Shown: piece after piece, positions 32,811 to 42,670 of the stretch
Numbering within the stretch: position 1 is the first letter of the stretch
Layout: every line of letters begins with the position of its first letter
Assembly: GCF_014656475.1 (NCBI RefSeq)
Contig: NZ_BNCM01000006.1
Location: 1-64,000, forward strand
From: Sinomonas cellulolyticus
Lineage (GTDB): Bacteria > Actinomycetota > Actinomycetes > Actinomycetales > Micrococcaceae
DNA: 64,000 nt
Direction of reading: 5' to 3'
The notes under the pieces: generated by a model
What the model saw: only the letters and a program-made list of their open reading frames with translations
Told to the model about the DNA's origin: nothing
The model's database searches: none
Made by a program: the position numbers and the translations under genes

Positions 32811-34247
32811 TCATCGCGTGCCCGAGAAAAGCCGCGAGTGATCCGCGGGGCGATAGTCGTCCCGCGGCACGAGCTGCTCGGCGAGAAGACCGACGTCCGG
32901 CAGTGCGTCGAGGTTCGCCACCATCTCGATGATGCGGTCGGCGCGCGCCTCGCCCAGGACGTCGCCGGCCAGGGCGCGGAACTTCTGGACGACGTGGTCC
33001 TCGTCCACGGGGAAGCGCGACGAGCCGCGCGGATGGCTGACGTACGCGGCGTGCACGTCCCCGTTCACGAGGGCGATGTCCACCTCGCACGGGCCGTCAC
33101 CGTCGAGGCGCGCCTCCGGGGCCAGGCGCTCGCAGACCACCTTGTCGGCGACCTCCAGGATGCGCGGGTCATCGAGGCGCGCCTCGATGTAGTCGCGGAA
33201 GCCGTTCGCCCCCGCCACGAGCCGGAGCCCGATGCCGAACGCCACGCTGAACTGCGACGAGATGACGTCCTGCGGCCGTCGGATGAGGCCGACCGCGTCG
33301 AACTCCCGCGGATTCTGGCGGACCGCGATCCGGGCGATCTGCTCGGGCCGGATGTCGTTCGCCGAGACGAGGTCCGAGACGGCGTCGAGCACGGAGTGCT
33401 GTCCACCGCAGCAGCAGTGGAGCTTGATCCCCGTGCTCGCGCCCAGGAAGTCCTGGCCGAGACCGGCGGTGATGAGATCCGGCGCCGGGGTGTCGGTCAC
33501 TGCTCGAAGGAGTCCGCGCTCGCCCTCGATCGCCCGGACGGGCGCCGTCACTCCGGCACGCGCGAGTCCTACGGATTCGAGACCCATCTGCGCGCCGTAC
33601 GCTCCGTGGAGGCGCTTCTCCGTGCCCCCGGAGACAGCGAATTCAGAGACGCCGCCGGCGCGACTCGCGCAGATCGCGAGGGCATGCGTCGTGACGTCGA
33701 CGTCGAGCCCCTCCAACACCGCCGCGGCCGCGGCCGCACCGAACGGTCCGGTGACCGAGGTCGAGTGGTAGCCACGGTCGGTCATGCCCACGCCGCCAAG
33801 CGCCACGCGGATCATGATCTCGTACCCCGCGGCGACCGCCGTCAGGAACTCCCGACCTGATGCCGAGAGCTGCTGTCCGAGCGCCAGTGCCGACGAGACG
33901 ACGACGGTGCCGGGGTGGCTCGTGGACGCCATGTCCGTGTCGTCCATCTCGAAGCCGTGCGTGAACGCCGCGTTCGCGAAGGCGGCCAGCTCCGGCGCGA
34001 CCTTCGCGCCGTAGAACGCCACCGTCGAGGGGCCCGCCGTGTCCCGCGCGCGCACATACGCCCAGATGTCCCGGGACCACGGGAGAGTGGCGAAGGCGAG
34101 CTGACACCCGAACGTGTCCAGAACGTGCAGCCGCATGCGGGCCAGGACCGCGGCGGGCGGCGGCTGATCCCCCAACCCGACAACGAACTCCGCGATCCGC
34201 CGACTCACCGCACCTGCCGCCTCATTCGTCCGCACTTCGTTGCCCAT
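32811..34247 (-). CDS. MmgE/PrpD-family protein 1
   Basis: 478 residues. HVLDTFGCQLAF, FTHGFEMDDTDMASTSHPGTVVVSSALAL, GYEIMIRVALGG, STSVTGPFGAAAAAA and KLHCCCGGQHSVLDAV fit the family that includes 2-methylcitrate dehydratase and cis-aconitate decarboxylase. The conserved aspartate/histidine segment is present. ATG 34247 has GGAAGGA upstream. It probably dehydrates, isomerises or decarboxylates a tricarboxylate-like intermediate. A second family member lies at 37.3 kb. Confidence 0.82.
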   Translation of the reverse strand: MGNEVRTNEAAGAVSRRIAEFVVGLGDQPPPAAVLARMRLHVLDTFGCQLAFATLPWSRDIWAYVRARDTAGPSTVAFYGAKVAPELAAFANAAFTHGFEMDDTDMASTSHPGTVVVSSALALGQQLSASGREFLTAVAAGYEIMIRVALGGVGMTDRGYHSTSVTGPFGAAAAAAVLEGLDVDVTTHALAICASRAGGVSEFAVSGGTEKRLHGAYGAQMGLESVGLARAGVTAPVRAIEGERGLLRAVTDTPAPDLITAGLGQDFLGASTGIKLHCCCGGQHSVLDAVSDLVSANDIRPEQIARIAVRQNPREFDAVGLIRRPQDVISSQFSVAFGIGLRLVAGANGFRDYIEARLDDPRILEVADKVVCERLAPEARLDGDGPCEVDIALVNGDVHAAYVSHPRGSSRFPVDEDHVVQKFRALAGDVLGEARADRIIEMVANLDALPDVGLLAEQLVPRDDYRPADHSRLFSGTR

Positions 34248-34790
34248 CGGGATCCTTCCGGCCGATCGAACCCGCCGACGAGCAGGGCGACGAGCACGGC
34301 GGGATCCACCGCACGCCGATCGACCGGAGCGCCGGCGGGCATGCTGATGCAAGCCGGACCGCCACGCCTCATTGGGCGATGAGTCGGCGACTTCAAGGGA
34401 ACTTGTTCGCTTCTTACACGTACCGTAGCGAGTCTCTTGTGTTTGCGCCAGTGCTCGCTGCGCACGCCGTCGGCGTCACTCGTCGAGTCCGGTTGCGCGC
34501 GCACCAGGGCGGAGAGGTGCGCCGCCATGATCTCCCGCGTGGTCCCGAAAACCGTGACAGAGCGCGGGATTCATTTACGGCACTCGCCAGCGGACAGGTG
34601 GGCCGTCAGTGACGTTGTGCCCCGCTGCGGCATTATCCGAAATCAAACCTTTCCCATTGGCAACTCGCGGTGCTATATTCCGGAAAGCAACGCATAAATG
34701 CGCTAGTTAAATTTCACAATGATGTGATAGCCGAGAACCGCCTCGCCGACACCCGGTGACGGCGGGGCGGCCGGGAAGGAAGACTGCACG
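34248..34790. other. Divergent promoter region, no gene
   Basis: About 540 bp between MmgE/PrpD 1 and P450 1. Short ORFs disagree in frame and show no domain. The right part is AT-richer and holds the best operator-like dyad of the island (34688-34705); the rest shows no repeats. Confidence 0.5.
34688..34705. promoter_or_regulatory. TAGCGCA-type dyad upstream of P450 1
   Basis: CAACGCATAAATGCGCTA, with an internal perfect palindrome CGCAT-AA-ATGCG, 85 bp upstream of the P450 start and in the divergent interval with MmgE/PrpD 1. The right half is exact to the consensus TGCGCTA. Confidence 0.65.
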
Positions 34791-36035
34791 TTGACAGCAC
34801 ATGACTACACGAGCCGACTGACCACCGTGGATGAATCCGACTTCGATCCGATGACGCCGGAATTCATCTCGCGTCCCGTCGAAGCGCTCGACGATCTCCG
34901 CGCAACCCGCCCGGTCGCCCACTCGACCAACTGGGGTGGATTCTGGGCGCTGCTGAATCGCGACGACGTGGTCGCCGCGGGCCGGAACCACGGCCAGTTC
35001 CGCAACTTCCCGCGGCACGTCGTCCCGGGCAACCTGACGAGCAACACCCGCCCCCTCATGCACGTCGACCAACCGGAGCACACGGTCTATCGCACGCCCA
35101 TCCAGGAGGTGCTCAACTCGGAAGCACTCCGCGCGGAGGTCGTCGATGTCGTCCGGGCCCGCGCCCGCACCCTCGTCGCGGAACTGGTCGCGAACGGCTC
35201 GGGCGACCTCTGCCGTGGCTACGCCCAGCCCCTGATGGGGGAGGCCATCGTCTCCGTCTTCCACATCGAGGACGTGACGGGGGACGAGTTCGACGACGTC
35301 GTCCACGAGTACACGACGTCGGGCCAGAGCGCCGCCGTCGTCGGCCGTGACGAGGACCGCGACAAGATGTTCGCCTACAACCGCTGGATGGAGGATGTCG
35401 CGCAGCGACTCCTCGACGATCGCCGGCTCGCGCCCCGTGACCCGGCGACCGATCTGGCGACCGCCCTGGTGGCACTGGAGGCGGACGGACGCGCGCCCGA
35501 CGAGGCGAAGCTCATCGGTGCGCTGCGCCAGCCGTTCGTCATCGTGTGGCTCGCGACCTCGCACGCGCTCGCCAACATGTTCCTCCGGCTCCTCACCGAC
35601 CGGGGCCTCCAGCGTCGCCTGCGGGAGGAGCCTGATCTGATCGCCGCGTCGGTCGACGAGTTTCTGCGCATGGACCAGCCTCAGCTGGGCTTCGCGCGGA
35701 CGGCGAGCGAGGAGATCGAGATCGGCGGCCGCACGATAGAGGCCGGCGCTCCGGTCGCCCTTGTCTTCCCCGCGGCCAACCGCGACCCGAAGTACTTCGA
35801 CGACCCGCACACCTTCCGCATCGGTCGCTCGCCGAATCCCCACCTGGCCTTCGGCGTGGGGATCCACTCCTGCCCGGGGCACAAGATCGCCAAGGCGATC
35901 GTGGAGGTGGCGCTCACCGAGCTCATCACCGGCACGGGCGACCTCGACCTGAGCGTGGACCGCGCGGACCTTCCGCTCGAGCACTGGCCGTTCCACGCTC
36001 CGCTGGCTCTGCCCACCGAGGTCGGCGCGCCCTAG
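34791..36035 (+). CDS. Cytochrome P450 1
   Basis: 414 residues; TTG start 9 nt after AGGAAG, since the next ATG (34851) has no ribosome site. Heme loop FGVGIHSCPGHKIAK (Cys near 360), ExxR-like core and LMHVDQPEHTVYR are bacterial class I features. The I-helix reads VIVWLATSHALANM, lacking the usual acid-threonine pair (A/G-G-x-D/E-T). A paralogue lies at 45.7 kb. It is likely cytosolic and needs a ferredoxin; none is encoded nearby. It precedes a binding-protein gene. Confidence 0.88.
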   Translation: MTAHDYTSRLTTVDESDFDPMTPEFISRPVEALDDLRATRPVAHSTNWGGFWALLNRDDVVAAGRNHGQFRNFPRHVVPGNLTSNTRPLMHVDQPEHTVYRTPIQEVLNSEALRAEVVDVVRARARTLVAELVANGSGDLCRGYAQPLMGEAIVSVFHIEDVTGDEFDDVVHEYTTSGQSAAVVGRDEDRDKMFAYNRWMEDVAQRLLDDRRLAPRDPATDLATALVALEADGRAPDEAKLIGALRQPFVIVWLATSHALANMFLRLLTDRGLQRRLREEPDLIAASVDEFLRMDQPQLGFARTASEEIEIGGRTIEAGAPVALVFPAANRDPKYFDDPHTFRIGRSPNPHLAFGVGIHSCPGHKIAKAIVEVALTELITGTGDLDLSVDRADLPLEHWPFHAPLALPTEVGAP

Positions 36036-36184
36036 AGGGCGTCTGCGGCACTCTGCTCCCAACGCCGCCGTCCGCCGCGCTCGTCCCGCAACGGCCTGTC
36101 CGTCCGCGGGCATCCGAGTGCGTCCGAAATCCTGTCCATGCAGGGTAGACGTCGACCCTGCCTTCACCCAGACGAAGAGGTCTC

Positions 36185-37231
36185 ATGAAGTACGCACGCT
36201 CGGCATCCATCATGTTGCTCGCGGTCGCATTGGCCGTCACCGGCTGTTCGGCGTCACCTGCCGCCCCCACGGCCGCTCATACGGCCGCCGCCACGCCCGA
36301 AGACCTCGTTGCCGCAGCGCAGAAGGAGGGCTCCGTCCGGGTGTACTCCTCGCTGTCGGAAGGCGACCAGAAGAAGCTCGCCGCAGGATTCCAGGAGAAG
36401 TACGGCATTTCGGTCGAATCCCTGCGTCTCGGCGGGACGACCCTGCCGACCCGGTTCGAGTCGGAGACGGCGGCGGGAAGTCCGTCGGGTGACGTCCTGC
36501 TCTCCACCACGCTCGACTTCCTCCTCAAGGCGACCGACGAGGGTGCACTCGTCCCCTTCACGGACAGCGGCGTCCCCGCGATGCTGAGCGGCCTCCCCCC
36601 AACCGCCGAGCTCAACCAGTACGCCGGCATCCCTATGTTCCAAGTGCTCTCGACGGGGTTCATCTACAACACCGGCATGGTGTCGCCGGCCGACATCCCG
36701 ACCTCCTGGCAGGACCTCGTCGCCTCCCCGCTCGCGGGCAAGACCTGCGCCGTGTCCCCGGACACGTCCGAGTCCCTGATGGTCTTCATGGCATCGCTGC
36801 GGAACGCCGGAGGGGACGGCGTGCTGTCCAAGCTCGGCTCGAAGATCGCGCGGTGGTACCCCAGCGTCATCCCCATGAACGAGGCGGTCGCCTCCGGGGA
36901 GTGCGCTCTCGGCCTCAACAGCGCGGAGTTCTTCGCCCACGCGATGAAGGCCAAGGGCGCGGCGGTCGAGTTCGCCGCGGCCCCAACCGCTGTCTACCCG
37001 GTCGTCGGCGTCGCGGTCGCCGGCGCGGCGCAGCACCCGAACGCCGCGCGCCTCTTCATGCTCTACAGCCTTTCGTCCGAGGGTGGCGCCACGGTCAACG
37101 ACGTGTCGATCGGATCGTATGGGGCGATGGACGCCGCGAAGTACCCCGCCGGGTTCTCGGTGCTCAGCCCCGCCGACCAGAAGGCAGCGCTGGGGGAGTC
37201 CGCGGACATCATGAAGCTGCTCGGCCTCTGA
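36185..37231 (+). CDS. ABC transporter substrate-binding lipoprotein 1 (iron-type fold)
   Basis: 348 residues. Signal peptide with lipobox AVTGCS (Cys near 21). Mature part begins EDLVAAAQKEGSVRVYSS and contains FSTGFIYNTGMV-type and HPNAARLFMLYSLS segments, typical of Fe3+/thiamine/phosphonate-type binding proteins (SBP_bac_6/11). About half identical by eye to the protein at 47.1 kb. With ATPase and fused permease at 38.9-41.9 kb it forms an importer, perhaps for the aromatic acid. Start ATG with GAAGAGG upstream. Confidence 0.85.
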   Translation: MKYARSASIMLLAVALAVTGCSASPAAPTAAHTAAATPEDLVAAAQKEGSVRVYSSLSEGDQKKLAAGFQEKYGISVESLRLGGTTLPTRFESETAAGSPSGDVLLSTTLDFLLKATDEGALVPFTDSGVPAMLSGLPPTAELNQYAGIPMFQVLSTGFIYNTGMVSPADIPTSWQDLVASPLAGKTCAVSPDTSESLMVFMASLRNAGGDGVLSKLGSKIARWYPSVIPMNEAVASGECALGLNSAEFFAHAMKAKGAAVEFAAAPTAVYPVVGVAVAGAAQHPNAARLFMLYSLSSEGGATVNDVSIGSYGAMDAAKYPAGFSVLSPADQKAALGESADIMKLLGL

Positions 37232-37240
37232 GCCGGACCG

Positions 37241-37277
37241 ACGAAGGCCGTGCCCTGAACCAGGGCACGGCCTTCGT
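37241..37277. terminator. Bidirectional hairpin terminator
   Basis: Perfect 17-bp arms ACGAAGGCCGTGCCCTG (37241-37257) and CAGGGCACGGCCTTCGT (37261-37277) with loop AAC, between the converging binding-protein and MmgE/PrpD 2 genes. Nearly the same sequence as 32746-32782. Confidence 0.88.
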
Positions 37278-37287
37278 CGTTGTCGGG

Positions 37288-38670
37288 TCAGTCGACGAGC
37301 AGGTCGACGAGCGTCGTCACATCGTCAACCCCCACGAGTTCGTCTACCACGCGACGCACCTGCTCGGCTCGCTCGTCGCCGAGCACGGGCGCGGCAAGCG
37401 TCGTGTACTTCTCGTCCAGCTCGGTCTTGGTCAGCTGGTTGTCGCCGCGGCCGCGGGCGTGGTCGAGCACCGCGGTTCGCTCTTCTCCGCCGGCCAGTCG
37501 GACACGGACGTCGGACGTGAACCGCCGCGCGAAACCGTACTCCTCGTTCGCTGTCACAGTGACCTTGTCCATGACCTTGACGAACTCCGGGTCCGCGAGG
37601 CGGCCAGGGATCGTGCCTTCGGCGGTGTCCCCGATCGCGACGACGCTGCCGCAGCGCAGGGCGCTCGCGATGAGGTAGCGCAGGTTGAACTTCGCTGCCG
37701 TGCTCGTCGTGATCCCGTCTGCCGGCCCGCCGACGGTCTGCGCGCCGAACGGGAACAGTCCCACGTCAATCCGCTCGATGCGGTCCATGTCCGTCACGTC
37801 CCGCGTCAGATCCAGCACGCTGTCGAGCGCGGAGTGGGAGAACCCACAGGCCGCGTGGCGCTTGCGATCGGGCCGCTGCAGCTCCCACCGCGTGCCGAGG
37901 TCGCGGGTGAACTCATCCGCATTCCACACCTCCGCCGCGCCCGGGAGCCATCCGCCCTGTGGGCTGAAGAACGAATCGGGCGCCGCGGTGAGACCGTGCG
38001 CCGCGTACGTCGCCGCGGTGTAGCCGCACGCGCTGGGCCAACCGCTGAACAGCATGGGCTTGAGCTCGCTGCCGCGCATCACCGTCACGTCCAGAGCGGA
38101 GGCGATGAGGTTGAAGGACACGTTTGCGGTGTCGAGCATCGTCTGCGGGTCCGCGCCCATGAGACGCGCGGCCGTGAACGCGCTGCCGAACGTGTTGAGT
38201 GGCGACGTCATCCCCACCGGGAACTCGCTGGCCGGCCTCTTCGCGTCGTAGTACACGTCGTGCAGACGGCGGGCCGTCTCGGCGCCGACGACGACGGCGA
38301 CGAGCACATCGGCACCGTTCACCCCGTGGTGCTCGCCGTAGGCAAGGGCCAGTGGGATATTGGCCTCGTTCGCGTGCACGGACACGTTGTCGGCAAGTTC
38401 GGTGAGGCTCGAGGTGAACGCATTGATCCGTGCCGCCGCGGGGACGGAGAAGCGATCGCCGCGCACCAGCACGCGCGCCTGGCGGGAGTCGTCCATCGTC
38501 CGCTCCGCCGCGATGAGACGGGTGACGGCGTCGTCGCGCGACGCCGCGACGGTGACGCCCAGCAGGTCGAGGACACACCACGCGGCCTGCGTGAGGACTT
38601 CGTCCGGGATATCGTCGATGGTGAGCGTCGCCGCCCATTCCGCGAGATCGCGGAGCTGCGTCATAGTCAC
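37288..38670 (-). CDS. MmgE/PrpD-family protein 2
   Basis: 460 residues. AAWCVLDLLGVTVAAS, ELADNVSVHANEANIPLALAYGEHHG, GMTSPLNTFGSAFTAARLMG and HAACGFSHSALDSVLDL fit the family. It differs considerably from copy 1 at 32.8 kb, so the two probably act on different compounds. GTG 38670 sits 7 nt after GGAGG and is preferred to ATG 38664. It probably follows the ABC genes in one transcript. Confidence 0.8.
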   Translation of the reverse strand: MTMTQLRDLAEWAATLTIDDIPDEVLTQAAWCVLDLLGVTVAASRDDAVTRLIAAERTMDDSRQARVLVRGDRFSVPAAARINAFTSSLTELADNVSVHANEANIPLALAYGEHHGVNGADVLVAVVVGAETARRLHDVYYDAKRPASEFPVGMTSPLNTFGSAFTAARLMGADPQTMLDTANVSFNLIASALDVTVMRGSELKPMLFSGWPSACGYTAATYAAHGLTAAPDSFFSPQGGWLPGAAEVWNADEFTRDLGTRWELQRPDRKRHAACGFSHSALDSVLDLTRDVTDMDRIERIDVGLFPFGAQTVGGPADGITTSTAAKFNLRYLIASALRCGSVVAIGDTAEGTIPGRLADPEFVKVMDKVTVTANEEYGFARRFTSDVRVRLAGGEERTAVLDHARGRGDNQLTKTELDEKYTTLAAPVLGDERAEQVRRVVDELVGVDDVTTLVDLLVD

Positions 38671-38965
38671 AGTTCTTCCTCCTCACGACGCCGCGGGCGC
38701 TGCCCCGGGGTGGGGCTGCCGCTAGCGTCTCGTCAGCGGTTCCGCGCCAGTTCAGGCGCTGCTCGGGGACTGGTCATCTGCTGGATGGCCTCGGCCGCCG
38801 CGCGATATCAGCACGAGCGGCACCGCGATCAGCGTGGATGCCGCGACGACGCGTCGGCGGTGTCCCGGCACGAGCGCCGGAACACCGCCTTTCTTCCCGT
38901 GGACGGCGGTCAGCGGGGCCTGGAGGCCGCCCACCGCCCGCCCTCGGAGGCCGTCGCGCGGGGAG

Positions 38966-40138
38966 TCAGCCCTGCGGGAAGGCGAACACGTGGCGCGGGG
39001 CTACCTGAACCCAGACATCGGTGTCCAGCGGGGCGTCGAAGTCGACCTCCACGCGGGCTTGGTAGATATTGTGGTCGTGCGTCAGCACCGCCTCGGCGTG
39101 CGTGCCGGCGTGCATGATCTTGCGCAGGCACATCCGCCACGTGTTCTCGCCGACCGGACGCTCGGTGTGGATGCGCACGTGCTGCGGACGGAACATGACG
39201 TCGACCGCCTGTCCGGGCTCGACGTCATCCGACGGTCGTGCGCTCACGGTGCCGAACGCGCTCTCCAAGGTCACCGCGGTTGGCGTGGCCGACGTCACGG
39301 TGCCCGGGAGCGAGTTGCTCGATCCCACGAAGGCCGCCACGTAGCTGCTCGAGGGGTTCTGGTAGATGTCCTGAGGGGCGCCGACTTGCGCGATGCGTCC
39401 GCCGTCGAGCACAACGATGCGGTCCGCGAGCTCCATCGCGTCCTCCTGGTCATGCGTCACGTAGACCGCGGCGAAACCGTATTTGCCCTGGAGGCTCGCG
39501 AGTTCGACGCGCAGATCTTTGCGGACCTTCGCGTCGACGTTCGAGAGCGGTTCGTCGAACAGCACGAGGGCGTTGCCGTCGACGAGCGCGCGGGCGAGCG
39601 CGACGCGCTGCTGCTGGCCACCGCTGATGTGGTGCGGGTACTGCGTGAGCAGGTCGGCGATGCCGACGACTCGCGCGATCTCCTCGACCGCGGTCGCCGT
39701 CTCCGCCTTGGAGATGCCACGGCGCCGGCTCTTGAGCGGGAAGGCGATGTTGTCGAACACGGTCATGTTCGGCCACAGCGCGTACGACTGGAACACCATG
39801 CTTATGCCGCGGCGACGCGTCGGAATGTCGATGCCCAGTTCGGCGCTGAACATGGGCTGGCCGTTGATCTCGATGGTGCCCTCGCTGGCGCTCTCGAGAC
39901 CGCCGATGCAGCGCAGCAGCGTCGTCTTGCCGCAGCCGGACGGACCCAGCAGGACGATGAACTCGCCGGGCGCGATCGACAACGAGATGTCGTCGACGGC
40001 AGTGACGATCTGGCCGTTCGCACGGGTGAACTGCTTGCGCAGGCCCTGGATGGCCAGCAGGGGCTGGTCAGGGGCGGCGGCGGACCAGCCGGCGGTCGTG
40101 GTCGTCATCGGCGTCTTGGTGATCGGTTCAGTGGTCAT
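38966..40138 (-). CDS. ABC transporter ATPase (PotA/FbpC type)
   Basis: 390 residues. Walker A GPSGCGKTT (near 66), Q-loop FQSYALWPN, signature ISGGQQQRVALARAL, Walker B LVLFDEPLSNVDA and H-loop VTHDQEDAM are intact. A C-terminal TOBE domain (MFRPQHVRIHT) follows. It energises the fused permease encoded upstream. The roughly 300 bp after its stop (38671-38965) holds no supported gene. Confidence 0.9.
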   Translation of the reverse strand: MTTEPITKTPMTTTTAGWSAAAPDQPLLAIQGLRKQFTRANGQIVTAVDDISLSIAPGEFIVLLGPSGCGKTTLLRCIGGLESASEGTIEINGQPMFSAELGIDIPTRRRGISMVFQSYALWPNMTVFDNIAFPLKSRRRGISKAETATAVEEIARVVGIADLLTQYPHHISGGQQQRVALARALVDGNALVLFDEPLSNVDAKVRKDLRVELASLQGKYGFAAVYVTHDQEDAMELADRIVVLDGGRIAQVGAPQDIYQNPSSSYVAAFVGSSNSLPGTVTSATPTAVTLESAFGTVSARPSDDVEPGQAVDVMFRPQHVRIHTERPVGENTWRMCLRKIMHAGTHAEAVLTHDHNIYQARVEVDFDAPLDTDVWVQVAPRHVFAFPQG

Positions 40139-40157
40139 GGCAGCACGGATCCTTTGA

Positions 40158-41915
40158 CTAACGCTTTCGAGAACGGGTGGTGGAGGCCTGGGTCCACCGG
40201 CTGCTCCGGCGGCCGATCCAGACCGCGCCGAGCACGGTGATGGAGGAGACGACGGCGAGCGTGAAGGACAGGGCCGAGGTAGTTGCGTATGATCCGTACC
40301 TGCTCTGTTCCAGGATCTGGAAGCCGATCACCGGGTTGTTGGCGCCGGAGAGCATCGACGACGCCGTGAGGTCGCCCACGGAGCGGACGAACACGGCGGC
40401 CCAGGCCCCGACGAGGCCGGGGATGAGAAGTGGGAAGATGACGCGGAAGAACGTGCGGCTCTCGCTCGCCCCGGACATCCGTGCGGCCTCCGTGAGTGAG
40501 TTGCCCACGCCGGCGACGGCGGCATCCGCCGACACCGAGGCGTTCGGCAGGCTCAGCGTTGTGTAGGCGATCAAGAGGATGGTGAGCGTTCCGCCAAGGT
40601 GGAACGGGGCGCCCGTGAACAGCAGCACCATGCCGACCACGAGCACGACGGTTCCGAGCGTCGCGGGCAGCTTGATGCCCGCGTCAACAAGTCGGCCCGT
40701 GAAGGAACCGGCCCGCGCGACGTAGAGGGCGATGATCGCCGCGATGAGCACCACGATCGTCGACGTGAGCAGGCCGAGGCCGAAGCTGTTCCGCAGGCCC
40801 GCGAGTGTGTACGGGTTCGAGAAGATCTTCGCGAACTCATTGAAGGTCAGTCCCTCAAGCGAGATCCCGCTGCGCCACGTGCCGGCGAGGGAGACGTAGA
40901 TCAGTGCGAGTGCCGGCAGCAGGATCGTGACGGCGGAGTACACGATAACCAACAGGCGCGCCGGCGTACGCCACCTTCCGAGGTCCACCGGAGCAGTCTT
41001 GGCACCCTTGCTTCCGACCGTCGCGTGCTTGCTCGCACGGAGGATGCGGGACTGGATGAACCACGCGATGAGCACGACGGCCGTGATGATGAGGCTGAGG
41101 CCGACCGCACCTGGCCGGTTTGCGGGATATGAGAACGCGAGGAGCTGGACGATCCGCGAGGCGAGGACCTCGATCCGCGCCCCCGTGCCGATCATCAACG
41201 GGATGTCGACCATCGAGAAGGAGACCCAGATCCAGAGGAACGCGCCGGCCCCCATTGCTGGGAGGACCGCGGGGAGCGTGACCCGGAACATCGTCCGGAT
41301 CGGACCGGCGCCGAACATGCGCGCAGCCTCCTCCAACCCCGAGTCCATCATTCGGAGCGCGGGCGCGATCATCATGTACGTGAACGGCACGCCGTAGACG
41401 GAGAAAACGATGATGAGACCGGCCCAGCTGTAGATGTCCAGTAGCGGTGCGGCGTCGATGACGCCGAAGAGCGAGAGGAACCCGCGCCATGCCTGGTTCA
41501 CATACCCGGCCTTGGGCGCGAACAGCAGGATGTAGCCGAGCGATCCTGCCACGGGCGGGAGCAGGAAGCTCATCAGCGGCAGGATGTCGGAGAAGATTCC
41601 CATCCGGGCGTTCGTCCGCTCATTGAGCCACGCAAGGCCGCCGCCGATCAGGGAGGCAATAATCGTGCTGGCGCTCGTGATGATCGCAGTCGCGCCGACG
41701 AGCTGCCACGTGCGCGGATCGGTGAGAACGGAGACCGCGGGCGACCCTTGGGCAACGAACATGCTCACGATCACTGTTCCGACGGACGCCACAGTGATCG
41801 CGATCATGACGAGTGCGAGGGTCAGGGACATCGCGGCGAAGGGGGATGGGGCGCGGAAGCGCCTGCGCCGCACGGAGCGGATCCCGGCGCCGGCCACCGT
41901 CGACGTGTCAATCAT
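40158..41915 (-). CDS. Fused ABC transporter permease (FbpB type)
   Basis: 585 residues with about 12 membrane segments in two homologous halves. Each half has an EAA-type loop: EEAARMFGAGPIRTMFRVTLP and TEAARMSGASESRTFFRVIFP. This is the arrangement of iron(III)/thiamine/phosphonate importers. ATG 41915 is used; GTG 41921 is possible. An operator-like dyad lies 150 bp upstream, so permease, ATPase and MmgE/PrpD 2 probably form one unit. Confidence 0.88.
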   Translation of the reverse strand: MIDTSTVAGAGIRSVRRRRFRAPSPFAAMSLTLALVMIAITVASVGTVIVSMFVAQGSPAVSVLTDPRTWQLVGATAIITSASTIIASLIGGGLAWLNERTNARMGIFSDILPLMSFLLPPVAGSLGYILLFAPKAGYVNQAWRGFLSLFGVIDAAPLLDIYSWAGLIIVFSVYGVPFTYMMIAPALRMMDSGLEEAARMFGAGPIRTMFRVTLPAVLPAMGAGAFLWIWVSFSMVDIPLMIGTGARIEVLASRIVQLLAFSYPANRPGAVGLSLIITAVVLIAWFIQSRILRASKHATVGSKGAKTAPVDLGRWRTPARLLVIVYSAVTILLPALALIYVSLAGTWRSGISLEGLTFNEFAKIFSNPYTLAGLRNSFGLGLLTSTIVVLIAAIIALYVARAGSFTGRLVDAGIKLPATLGTVVLVVGMVLLFTGAPFHLGGTLTILLIAYTTLSLPNASVSADAAVAGVGNSLTEAARMSGASESRTFFRVIFPLLIPGLVGAWAAVFVRSVGDLTASSMLSGANNPVIGFQILEQSRYGSYATTSALSFTLAVVSSITVLGAVWIGRRSSRWTQASTTRSRKR

Positions 41916-42067
41916 CAGCACCTGCCGCGGGAGTGCTGGTGCCGGTTTGGGAAAGGAGCGTCTTCATCAGTGACCTCTTTGTCGTTGTGAAAGAAATTCT
42001 CAGCTAGTGACGCCTAGGTGGCACCACGGCTGTTCTCCCGACGTTCAGGGTATCTACCGCAGTTATC

Positions 42068-42085
42068 TAGCGCAATAGTTGCCTA
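42068..42085. promoter_or_regulatory. TAGCGCA-type dyad upstream of ABC operon
   Basis: TAGCGCAATAGTTGCCTA: perfect left half, five of seven right-half matches, with the same 4-bp spacing as other island sites. It lies between the flavin reductase stop and the permease start. Confidence 0.6.
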
Positions 42086-42119
42086 TTTACTAGAACCTCT
42101 GGATGCGGTAGCCGAGCGG

Positions 42120-42641
42120 TCACCACCACCCGCCGGCCACGTTCCAGCGTGCCGTCCACTCGCCCATGTCAGACAGCGCGTGGTAGCTGCCGCCATGGAA
42201 GATGAGCGGATCGCCCGAGACGTGCTCTGCCGTCGTGACCTCGCCCACGAACAGGACATGGTCGCCGACCACGTGTCGGTCCACGACTTTCGCCGCAATG
42301 TGGGCGATGGCGCCCCGGATGAGCGGGATGCCGTCGATCTCGACGAACGGCTCCTCGAGGCCCTCCGCAGGGCGCCCCGCAAAGTGCCTGCTGAGGAACG
42401 CCTGCTCGAAGCCGAGCACGCTCACGCCATAGGCGCCTGCCGCGTCGATCGAGCCGATCATCTTGGATTCGCAGCGCACCGAGATGACCACGAGCGGCGG
42501 CTCCAGGGACACCGACATGAAGCCGTTGGCCGTCATGCCGTGCGTTTGACCCTCGGACTGCGTAGTGATCACGGTCACCCCGGTCGCGAAGCGACCCATG
42601 ACGTCGCGGAAGCGACGTCGGGTCTCCGTATCTGCCGTCAT
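42120..42641 (-). CDS. Flavin reductase (HpaC/HsaB-like)
   Basis: 173 residues. RDVMGRFATGVTVITT, GMTANGFMSVSLEPPLVVISV and the C-terminal GEVTTAEHVSGDPLIFHGGSYHAL are diagnostic of the short-chain flavin reductases that supply FMNH2/FADH2 to two-component monooxygenases. It follows such a monooxygenase gene in the same operon and is the only one seen in the island, so it may also serve the enzyme at 20.3 kb. Confidence 0.9.
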   Translation of the reverse strand: MTADTETRRRFRDVMGRFATGVTVITTQSEGQTHGMTANGFMSVSLEPPLVVISVRCESKMIGSIDAAGAYGVSVLGFEQAFLSRHFAGRPAEGLEEPFVEIDGIPLIRGAIAHIAAKVVDRHVVGDHVLFVGEVTTAEHVSGDPLIFHGGSYHALSDMGEWTARWNVAGGWW

Positions 42642-42670
42642 GCCCTCACCCCTGTCTTCTTCCGCAGGCC

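Noticed and set aside
34379..34697. Short + ORFs upstream of P450 1
   Set aside because: They disagree in frame, contain no motif and lie in an AT-richer divergent promoter interval.
38671..38965. 60-residue minus-strand ORF between the ABC ATPase and MmgE/PrpD 2 genes
   Set aside because: No convincing ribosome site or family; the hydrophobic stretch is short and could be chance.
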